Assembly: GCA_009921985.1 (NCBI GenBank)
Contig: RFWS01000038.1
Location: 1 to 9,742 of the forward strand
Source of the DNA: a bacterium
GTDB lineage: Bacteria > Verrucomicrobiota > Verrucomicrobiia > Methylacidiphilales > Verrucolacustridaceae
Direction of reading: 5' to 3'
Length of the DNA stretch: 9,742 nucleotides
Shown in pieces: positions 1 to 5,527 of the stretch. Position 1 is the stretch's first letter, and each line of letters opens with the position of its first letter. Made by a program: the position numbers and the translations under genes. The notes beneath the pieces are model-generated. The model did no database searches. It worked only from the letters and a program-made list of their open reading frames with translations, and was not told the DNA's origin.

Positions 1-1
1 G

Positions 2-367
2 AGGCCCTTGATCGACGTCCGCTCACCCGGGGAGTTCAAAGGAGAGGTCACCCACATGCCGGAATATCCACAAGAGGGGGTGCTGCGTGGTGGACATATT
101 CCCGGGGCGAAAAGTGTGCCGTGGAAAACGGCGGTGAAGGAGGATGGAACCTTCAAATCCTCCGAGGAGTTGTCGAAAATTTACCTCGAAGGATGTCAGC
201 TATCCCCGGACAAGGAGGTCGTCGCCTACTGCCGGATCGGGGAGCGTTCTAGCCACACCTGGTTTGTCCTGAGTTATCTATTGGGCCTGAAGAGGGTGCG
301 CAACTATGATGGTTCATGGACCGAATGGGGTAACCGAGTGCGAGCCCCGATTGAACGGTCGGATTAA
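2..367 (+). CDS. Thiosulfate sulfurtransferase (rhodanese), C-terminal part, 5' end outside window
   Basis: This is the catalytic second rhodanese domain of a probable two-domain thiosulfate sulfurtransferase, which moves sulfane sulfur from thiosulfate to a thiophilic acceptor through a cysteine persulfide. The frame is open from base 2, so the gene begins upstream; about 120 residues of a family usually near 280 are present. Visible hallmarks are the LIDVRSPGEF opening strand, the GGHIPGAKSVPW segment, and the active-site loop CRIGERS with its cysteine codon at 230-232, followed by SSHTWFVL and the YDGSWTEWG C-terminal signature. The CRIGERS loop and NYDGSWTEW ending match the CysA/SseA-type thiosulfate sulfurtransferases, rather than the mercaptopyruvate enzymes, which carry a CGSG-type loop (family knowledge). 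The internal TTG at base 8 is not a plausible start because it would cut into the domain's first strand. The gene ends two bases before the stop of the convergent GH13 gene. Confidence 0.9.
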   Translation, partial: RPLIDVRSPGEFKGEVTHMPEYPQEGVLRGGHIPGAKSVPWKTAVKEDGTFKSSEELSKIYLEGCQLSPDKEVVAYCRIGERSSHTWFVLSYLLGLKRVRNYDGSWTEWGNRVRAPIERSD

Positions 368-369
368 TT

Positions 370-2232
370 CTACTTCAATAAAACACCGGTTAAACCGGGC
401 AGGGTGATTTCAGTCTTCGCACGGTCTTGTTTGACCGTGATTTCAGTCAGCGGTCCATGGGAGGTGAAAGTAGGAACAAGCGCGGGTGAGTAGGTTCCGT
501 CCGTAGTTTCCATGGAAAACTTAAAAGTCTGGGGAGACTCCGAGCGATTAAAGACGGCTACCAAAGTCTCGGAGCCGGTGCGCGCCAAGGCGAAAGTACG
601 GCTCGCGTTGTCAGCTCCGATTACCTGGACATTTCCGTCGACCAGCACCGGGAATCTCCTTCGAAGATTGATGGCCTCCCGATAGAAGGCATGCAAGGAG
701 GCGTCAAAATTCACATCGTCGTTTCGTTCGGGCTGCCCGGCCGGGCTGCTTTTTTGGGGCTCAAAAACCATGTCCTCCCAGACCATTGGCTGCCGATCAT
801 CAGGGTCATCCGCTCCCCACATGCCGGCCTCAACCCCGTAGTATAAATAAGGTGCGCCCGGGTAGATCACCTGAAATAAAACCAGCATTCGCTGAATTTT
901 CCTGTCCACGACACCAGGTTTGCGGACCAGATAGGGACGCTCCCGGTTTCCGGCATGCACATCCGAATCATAGCTAAAATCCTGTGAAGATGAGGAATAG
1001 GGACGATCCCGATTCACGATCATGGTGGCCATGCGCGCCGTATCATGAGAGTCGAAAAGATTTTGGGCGCGCTCAAAGGTTTCTTTGGGGAATCTCTTTC
1101 GCCGGTCTTCCATTATTTTAACAAACTCCCGGATCGGGATCGTTCCATCAATCAAGCCGCCTTTGATCGGAATACTGAAAGAGTAATAATTCATCAGACC
1201 ATCAAATCCGCCCTCCTGAACAAAAGTCGGCGCGTTTTCGACCCAAATTTCCGGCGTGGTATAAGAAAGGGGACTTAACTCCTTCACATACTTGTTCCAG
1301 TCAGACCAAAAACCAGTACCGACTTCATTGGCTACATCAAGTCTCCAGCCATCGATACCGTCCGAAGGGTCCCCGTCACTATTGGGATCCATCCATCGCT
1401 TAGTGATGTTGAAAAGGTAGCTTTTTACTTCTGGATGTAGGGTTTTCCTTCCTTGGTCGTCCTTGATTTCGGAAAACTCCGGCATGTTCTTGAAGCCCCA
1501 CCAGCCCTCGTATTCAAACTCATTCCGGTCCGTCGTTTTAGGATCATCAAAACACTTCACATGAAACCACTTGGCGAAGGGCGACTTTTCTTGATTCTTT
1601 CTCAGGTCTGCAAAGGCGAAGAAATCAGTGGAGCAATGATTGAAAACCCCATCGAGAATCACCCTGATTCCGCGAAGGTGAGCCTGGCGGATTAATTCGA
1701 TGAGGAGTTTGTCGGCGGTCGTCCATTTCCAGGTTTTTGGATCGGCCGTTTCGTTCGACACCATGGCTTTGTCTTTTTCTGGGTTAGGCCCGAAATGGGG
1801 GTCGGCATGATGAAAGGAGAGGGCGTCGTATTTGTGAAGGGATGGGGATTCAAAAACCGGATTAAGATAGATGGCGTTAATGCCCAGATCCTTGAGGTAA
1901 TCCAGTTTGTCGATGATGCCCTGAAAGTCCCCGCCGTATCTTCGATGGGCGTTTGTGCCGTACACATCCCCGGCCAGTTCCTTTTCCCATTCGGTGAGAC
2001 CATACCACTCCTTGGTCCAGGGAATTATCGTCCACCGGGAGCGTATTCTGTCCGGCACACGAGAATACTCGGCCGTCGGGTCGTTCTTTGGATCCCCATT
2101 TCGAAACCTGTCCGGGAAAATTTGGTACCAAATAGCCCGCCGGGGCCAATCGTGGTTGTTTTCTTCCCGAGGATAAGGCGATTCCGGCCAGCAGACTGAA
2201 ATTCCAATAAACCAAAAACAAAGCCAAAGCAT
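370..2232 (-). CDS. Exported glycoside hydrolase family 13 enzyme (alpha-amylase / neopullulanase / cyclomaltodextrinase type)
   Basis: A 620-residue alpha-glucan hydrolase, expected to cleave alpha-1,4 (possibly alpha-1,6) bonds in starch-like polymers or maltodextrins. A TIM barrel begins near residue 32 (RAIWYQIFPDRF). All four GH13 regions are present: DGVFNH at 194-199, GWRLDVANEV with nucleophile Asp299, acid/base Glu328 in PEIW, and FDSHD with Asp397. GGDFQGIIDKLDYLKDLGINA and the HKYDALSFHHADPHFG segment are typical of the neopullulanase/cyclomaltodextrinase branch. A beta-sandwich domain C occupies roughly 535-620. The N-terminal CBM34-like domain common in that branch is absent. Residues 2-15 form a hydrophobic export segment without the usual basic N-region; ISVC at 11-14 is a poor lipobox, so Sec export is likely but lipidation doubtful. 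No upstream in-frame ATG, GTG or TTG exists before a stop, supporting this start, though no ribosome binding site is visible. Exact substrate cannot be assigned. Confidence 0.9.
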   Translation of the reverse strand: MLWLCFWFIGISVCWPESPYPREENNHDWPRRAIWYQIFPDRFRNGDPKNDPTAEYSRVPDRIRSRWTIIPWTKEWYGLTEWEKELAGDVYGTNAHRRYGGDFQGIIDKLDYLKDLGINAIYLNPVFESPSLHKYDALSFHHADPHFGPNPEKDKAMVSNETADPKTWKWTTADKLLIELIRQAHLRGIRVILDGVFNHCSTDFFAFADLRKNQEKSPFAKWFHVKCFDDPKTTDRNEFEYEGWWGFKNMPEFSEIKDDQGRKTLHPEVKSYLFNITKRWMDPNSDGDPSDGIDGWRLDVANEVGTGFWSDWNKYVKELSPLSYTTPEIWVENAPTFVQEGGFDGLMNYYSFSIPIKGGLIDGTIPIREFVKIMEDRRKRFPKETFERAQNLFDSHDTARMATMIVNRDRPYSSSSQDFSYDSDVHAGNRERPYLVRKPGVVDRKIQRMLVLFQVIYPGAPYLYYGVEAGMWGADDPDDRQPMVWEDMVFEPQKSSPAGQPERNDDVNFDASLHAFYREAINLRRRFPVLVDGNVQVIGADNASRTFALARTGSETLVAVFNRSESPQTFKFSMETTDGTYSPALVPTFTSHGPLTEITVKQDRAKTEITLPGLTGVLLK

Positions 2233-2245
2233 GGGGATAAAATGG

Positions 2246-2305
2246 CAGAGCTCTGACAGGGTGCGAGTTCCGAATAAAGCACCTTGTCACCCTGTGGATC
2301 GATCC
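2246..2305. promoter_or_regulatory. Candidate divergent control region with clustered dyads (GH13 gene / HpsJ-like gene)
   Basis: The 88-base gap between the two divergent start codons carries five short symmetric elements almost end to end: the palindrome CAGAGCTCTG (2246-2255), ACAGGGTG (2256-2263), then CACCTTGT (2280-2287) and CACCCTGT (2288-2295) in tandem, and the palindrome GGATCGATCC (2296-2305). ACAGGGTG is the exact reverse complement of CACCCTGT and differs by one base from that of CACCTTGT. Read as + strand RNA, GACAGGGTGC (2255-2264) can pair fully with GCACCTTGTC (2279-2288) using one G-U pair. This is either an operator array for a sugar-responsive or other regulator, or a leader hairpin. 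A TTGTCA -35-like hexamer lies at 2284-2289, but I see no well-spaced -10. Function is inferred only. Confidence 0.4.
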
Positions 2306-2320
2306 GCAGAGTCCTATGCT

Positions 2321-3082
2321 ATGGCGCTGTTGGAGACCGAAGTCCACTCCAGTCCGGCCGAACGGGCCTTGGTTTTAGGCATCAGGCTTTTTCGCCTCGC
2401 CGGCAGTTTGTTGCTGGCTTTTTTTCTGATCGAATCCATGGGATCTTTGGGGGAACTCCAGCTCCGCAACCCTCTTTCCGAGCTCAAGTTTGCGTCCCAA
2501 ATGACCGATCGGATTCCTTTGGCCTTCTTGGGAATTGTTTTTTTGCTTTGTCACCCCAGATTTATTCGGAAAAAGCCCGAGGCCACAATCTTGATAATCC
2601 TTTCCCATCTGCCGGCTTTTTTAGCCGCCCTTTACCTTCTTCTAATTCCCCTTGCCATGAATGCCTCGGCCAATCTGTTTCGGAATGCATCCTTTGGTCT
2701 GACCAATCAGGTTGAGGAGCAGGTGAAAAAGGTTCGGGCCGTCTTGGATACCACACTGAACCTCCCGCCGGATCAGCAACAGAGCATGGTGGATCGTTAC
2801 AACCAGGCCAACCCCAAGAAGCAACCGGTCGACCTGAGTGGCTTTTTAAAGACTTTGCGGGACGAAGTCAGGGCCTCTGAGGAACGGCTCGAGGGGGAGC
2901 GTAAATCTGTGCTGCAGGCGCAAAAAAACAATCTCTACGGAGCCCAGTTCTCCCAGGCTCTCAAGTGTTTGCTTGGCGCCGGGTGTCTGGTGTTACTTTG
3001 GCGCAGCGTGGGGTGGGTGAGACGCGCGGGGCAATCGGCATTGGGCGGTGAGTTGGCCGCCGCACGCCACCGCCGCGGCTGA
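2321..3082 (+). CDS. HpsJ-like four-helix membrane protein of unknown function
   Basis: A 253-residue inner-membrane protein. Hydrophobic helices lie near residues 22-40, 65-79, 89-113 and 212-231. Between helices 3 and 4 is a roughly 95-residue charged, probably helical segment (VEEQVKKVRAVLDTTLNLPP, then a Q/E/R-rich stretch to about 207). The arrangement, and segments such as LQLRNPLSELKFASQMTDRIPLAFLGIVFLL, resemble cyanobacterial HpsJ family proteins, known from hormogonium polysaccharide secretion; this is recalled similarity, not an alignment, and the role here is unknown. The frame is open upstream to 2231, but that start would overlap the divergent GH13 gene and add 30 polar residues before MALLETEV. 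I therefore prefer the ATG at 2321, which leaves a normal divergent control region. No ribosome binding site is visible. The gene ends seven bases from the convergent LolA-like gene. Confidence 0.7.
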   Translation: MALLETEVHSSPAERALVLGIRLFRLAGSLLLAFFLIESMGSLGELQLRNPLSELKFASQMTDRIPLAFLGIVFLLCHPRFIRKKPEATILIILSHLPAFLAALYLLLIPLAMNASANLFRNASFGLTNQVEEQVKKVRAVLDTTLNLPPDQQQSMVDRYNQANPKKQPVDLSGFLKTLRDEVRASEERLEGERKSVLQAQKNNLYGAQFSQALKCLLGAGCLVLLWRSVGWVRRAGQSALGGELAAARHRRG

Positions 3083-3112
3083 GGACGGTCTAGTTCGCGG
3101 GGGGCGGCGGTG
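3068..3112. terminator. Possible bidirectional terminator stem between convergent genes
   Basis: CACCGCCGC (3068-3076) and GCGGCGGTG (3104-3112) are perfect 9-base inverted repeats that flank both stop codons of the convergent gene pair, with a 27-base loop. A second overlapping stem, GGCGGTG (3044-3050) with CACCGCC (3068-3074), is also possible. Neither stem is followed by a T-tract on either strand, so this is not a standard intrinsic terminator. The region is GC-rich coding DNA where chance pairing is common. Confidence 0.25.
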
Positions 3113-4124
3113 AGGCCTGGCCGGTGGTGGAGCCAGAAGCTTTCTCGTAATCCGTCATCGAGCTTTTTTGGCGCTGGGCCATCCGGTAACCCATGATGTT
3201 GAGATCGAAAATCATCATAAAACTATCCGGAACCGGAATGTTAGCGATGCTTAGCTCGGACGTCTGGTAGTTAAAATCGAGGCTCTTCATGGTGGCAAGA
3301 AACCAGGCCACATCGACCTCTTCCGTTAATTTTCCCTTGGTTTGGATAATGCTGAAGTCGTTTTGATCGATCCAGATGGTTCCGCCCACCTTGTTGATAA
3401 CCTTTTCCTCCCGGGAAGAGAACGGCTGATCTTTCTTGGGTGTGAATTTGATGACGAAGCAACGACGGTCCCGGATCGTCTCATCATTTTGGCGCTGGTA
3501 GTTGTAGCGCGGGGCGATTTTGGCCATATCGAGCATGGCGTTGACCTTCTTGGCGTCCTCCACCTGCTTGTCCTTGTCGTCATCGTCATTGGAATTTTTG
3601 CGAATGTTCCGGCCGGCACCCACCCCCGCCACCTTAGATTTTGAGGAGGCATCCGCTGATTTCGAGTCAGAATCGTCGTTGAAATCGGCCGAATAGGTAA
3701 TGTCCTTGCCCGGCTTGATCTTGGCTGTGACCGTCTTTGTTTTGTCAGGGATGACCTTGTTGTCGTCGTCCATGCGTTCGGTCACCACTTTAAGCTGATA
3801 AATAAAATCTTGCCGTAAATCACGCAACTCTTCGTCCCGCCGGATCGCGTTTTTGATGATATCGCTGACCGAGGGGCCTGGAGCCTGAGCCGGTTGCGCG
3901 GTAGAGGAATCCGGAGATCCGACAGGAATGGCCTTGGCGACCGGTTCTGCCTTGGCGACCGGCTCATCCTGCCGTGGAGAATTAGGGCGGTCCACGTAGC
4001 CGTCATCGTCGGCGTGGGTTTGCATGCTGCCACTCGCGTCCGCACCCCCCTTGGAGCCGATCTGGGGCTGAGCGAGATGGATCCAGGTGAAGAAGGACAG
4101 CGATAGCAGGATAAGTTTGCGCAT
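3090..4124 (-). CDS. Exported LolA-like (outer membrane lipoprotein-sorting type) protein with acidic low-complexity linkers
   Basis: A 344-residue exported protein of uncertain function. A clear Sec signal peptide (MRKLILLSLSFFTWIHLA) suggests cleavage after Ala18, giving a periplasmic or secreted product. Residues 19-85 are a disordered P/A/S/Q-rich linker containing two copies of EPVAKA (from 54). Residues 86-140 start a folded part (IIKNAIRRDEELRDLRQDFIYQL). Two acidic, Ser/Lys/Asn-rich segments at about 146-165 and 178-190 interrupt it. Residues 205-315 then form a beta-rich module: RRCFVIKFTPKK, GGTIWIDQNDFSIIQTKGKL, and a late IFDLNIMGYRMAQRQ strand. The GGxIWIDxxDF...GxL pattern recalls LolA/RseB-fold proteins common in Acidobacteria and Verrucomicrobia; this is an inference from pattern. 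A Pro-rich tail ends it. It lies back-to-back with the aminotransferase, with 28 bases between start codons. Confidence 0.65.
   Translation of the reverse strand: MRKLILLSLSFFTWIHLAQPQIGSKGGADASGSMQTHADDDGYVDRPNSPRQDEPVAKAEPVAKAIPVGSPDSSTAQPAQAPGPSVSDIIKNAIRRDEELRDLRQDFIYQLKVVTERMDDDNKVIPDKTKTVTAKIKPGKDITYSADFNDDSDSKSADASSKSKVAGVGAGRNIRKNSNDDDDKDKQVEDAKKVNAMLDMAKIAPRYNYQRQNDETIRDRRCFVIKFTPKKDQPFSSREEKVINKVGGTIWIDQNDFSIIQTKGKLTEEVDVAWFLATMKSLDFNYQTSELSIANIPVPDSFMMIFDLNIMGYRMAQRQKSSMTDYEKASGSTTGQASPPPPAN
3931..3966 (-). repeat. Two-copy 18-base tandem repeat inside the LolA-like gene
   Basis: Two adjacent 18-base units (3931-3948 and 3949-3966) share their first 14 bases, gccttggcgaccgg on the + strand. 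They encode the doubled EPVAKA hexapeptide in the disordered linker after the signal peptide. It is an in-frame duplication, so it changes linker length without breaking the gene. Confidence 0.8.
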
Positions 4125-4152
4125 AAGGACGAATTCTCTATCTACACCAAGT

Positions 4153-5235
4153 ATGCCTCACATCAAACTCTTTATCCCCGGTCCGGTGGAAATCTCCGAT
4201 TCTGTGCGTCGGGCCTTCGGCGGTCCCATGATTGGGCACCGTGGCAAAGGATTCCAGGACCTGTACGCCCGGGTTCAACCGGGCTTGAGGAGGCTTTTCC
4301 AGACCCAACAGCCTGTTTTTCTGGGAACAGGCTCGGCTTGGTCCGTGATGGAGGCCTCTCTCCGAAACCTGGTTCAGAAAAAGGTTCTCGTTTGTATGAA
4401 TGGCGCTTTCTCGGACAAATGGTTTGATGTCGCCCAGAAGTGCGGAAAACAGGCTGGCAAAGTTCAGGTTGAGTGGGGGCAGGCGATCAAGCCCGAGGCG
4501 ATTGACCGGGAGTTGGCTCAAGGCGGTTATGATGCGCTGACTCTCATCCACCACGAAACGTCCACGGGGGTTCTCAGCCCGCTTCCGGCGATCGCCAAAC
4601 TGGTCCGATCTAAATATCCTGACGTGCTCCTGATTGTGGACACGGTCTCCTCCTTCAGTGTCCTGCCGATTCCATTCGATGAGTTGGGTCTGGACGTGAT
4701 GCTTTGCGGCACGCAAAAAGCGCTGGCTTTGCCTCCCGGGGCGGCGCTGTTCAGCGTCAGTGAGCGCGCCTACCAGCGGGCGGAAAAATCCAAGGATCGG
4801 GGGTACTACTACGATTTCCTGGAATTCCGCAAGCAGGCGGAAAGCAACATGACCCCGTGCACTCCCTCCATCAGCCATCTCTATGCCTTGGAGGTGAAGC
4901 TGGCCGAAATCGAAAAGGAGGGAATCGCCCGGCGGCACGAAAGGCATCGCAAAAACGCCGAGCGGGGCCGCGCCTGGCTCCAGGCGAACGGTTTTGAGAT
5001 TTTTCCGGAAAAAGGCTACGAATCCATGAGTCTGACCTGTGGCAAAAACAGCCGCGGGGTCGACATCGCCAAATGGATCGCCTGGCTCAAGGAAACCCAC
5101 GGGGCGATTTTTGACGGCGGGTACGGCAAGCTGAAGGGGCAGACTTTCCGGGTTTCCCATATGGGCGATGAAACCGAGAAGGGGATGGAGGAGTTGTGGG
5201 GCAAATTAGCGGAGGGTCTTAAGAAAATCGGCTAA
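4153..5235 (+). CDS. Class V PLP-dependent aminotransferase (alanine-glyoxylate / serine-pyruvate / phosphoserine type)
   Basis: A 360-residue fold-type I PLP enzyme, cytosolic. It opens with FIPGPVEISDSV and the PMIGHRGKGF segment typical of class V aminotransferases. Other markers are the cofactor-binding GTGSAWSVMEA loop, HHETSTGVLSPL, Asp163 in LIVDTVSSFSV (pairs with the pyridine nitrogen), and Lys189 in CGTQKALALPPG as the Schiff-base lysine. Its length matches the 360-390 residues usual for alanine-glyoxylate, serine-pyruvate and serine-glyoxylate aminotransferases. Some lineages use members of this family in place of SerC for serine synthesis, so phosphoserine aminotransferase activity is possible, but substrate cannot be read from sequence. 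The frame is open back to a GTG at 4087, but that start would run through the divergent gene's signal-peptide codons; the ATG at 4153 begins exactly where the family's first strand does. No ribosome binding site is visible. Confidence 0.88.
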   Translation: MPHIKLFIPGPVEISDSVRRAFGGPMIGHRGKGFQDLYARVQPGLRRLFQTQQPVFLGTGSAWSVMEASLRNLVQKKVLVCMNGAFSDKWFDVAQKCGKQAGKVQVEWGQAIKPEAIDRELAQGGYDALTLIHHETSTGVLSPLPAIAKLVRSKYPDVLLIVDTVSSFSVLPIPFDELGLDVMLCGTQKALALPPGAALFSVSERAYQRAEKSKDRGYYYDFLEFRKQAESNMTPCTPSISHLYALEVKLAEIEKEGIARRHERHRKNAERGRAWLQANGFEIFPEKGYESMSLTCGKNSRGVDIAKWIAWLKETHGAIFDGGYGKLKGQTFRVSHMGDETEKGMEELWGKLAEGLKKIG

Positions 5236-5299
5236 CGGCCTCGGTGTGGTATGAGGGGCGGGATTTGGATTCAGAGAAAAAGCGGGAAGCAAAAATAAA

Positions 5300-5527
5300 T
5301 CAGGCAGCCTTGCGAGATTCTTTGCGCTTGATGATGGGGGTGCGCTGACCCTCCACGACAGGGCGATTGATCATCACCTCATCCACGTCATCCCTGGAGG
5401 GGATCTCGTACATAAGATCCAGCATCATGCCTTCCAGCAAGCTGCGCAGGGCCCGGGCGCCAGTCCCCTTCTTCATGGCCTTGTCGGCAAGGCATTTCAG
5501 AGCATCGCGGGTAAAATTAAGCTTCAC
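5300..5527 (-). pseudogene. clpX: clpX 3' part: C-terminal small AAA+ domain, out of frame with the main ORF
   Basis: This 75-codon stretch encodes the missing end of ClpX: VKLNFTRDALKCLADKAM, then KKGTGARALRSLLEGMMLD, which holds the sensor-2 arginine of the GAR motif, then YEIPSRDDVDEVMINRPVVEG and a basic tail. It lies in the +1 frame relative to the clpX 5' part and overlaps its stop by 11 bases. A GTG (5525-5527) could in principle start it, but this codon matches an internal family valine and has no Shine-Dalgarno sequence, so I do not consider it an independent gene. The protein sequence itself is well conserved, which implies the frame break is recent or artefactual. It is followed by a 64-base gap before the convergent aminotransferase, in which I see no terminator hairpin. 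Confidence 0.85.

Noticed and set aside
2231..2320. A 30-codon upstream extension of the HpsJ-like protein.
   Set aside because: It would overlap the start of the divergent GH13 gene, consume the whole control region, and add a polar stretch before a natural N-terminus at MALLETEV.
1877..2347. Alternative minus-strand frames over the 5' end of the GH13 gene, considered as a possible second frameshift.
   Set aside because: The GH13 frame is continuous from start to stop with all motifs in order; the other frames show no domain.
4087..4152. A 22-codon upstream extension of the aminotransferase from a GTG.
   Set aside because: It reads through the other gene's signal-peptide codons, and the family N-terminal strand (FIPGPVEIS) starts directly after the ATG at 4153.
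4138..5160. A 340-codon open frame on the minus strand, opposite the aminotransferase.
   Set aside because: It lies wholly antisense to a gene with clear PLP motifs, shows no recognisable domain, and its composition follows the codon structure of the real gene. Long antisense frames are common opposite GC-rich genes.
2321..5235. The HpsJ-like, LolA-like and aminotransferase genes as one novel functional system.
   Set aside because: Their strands alternate, they do not form an operon, and nothing in the sequences links their functions.
5236..5299. A terminator for clpX or the aminotransferase in the 64-base convergent gap.
   Set aside because: There are T-rich and A-rich runs but no stem of useful length before them on either strand.
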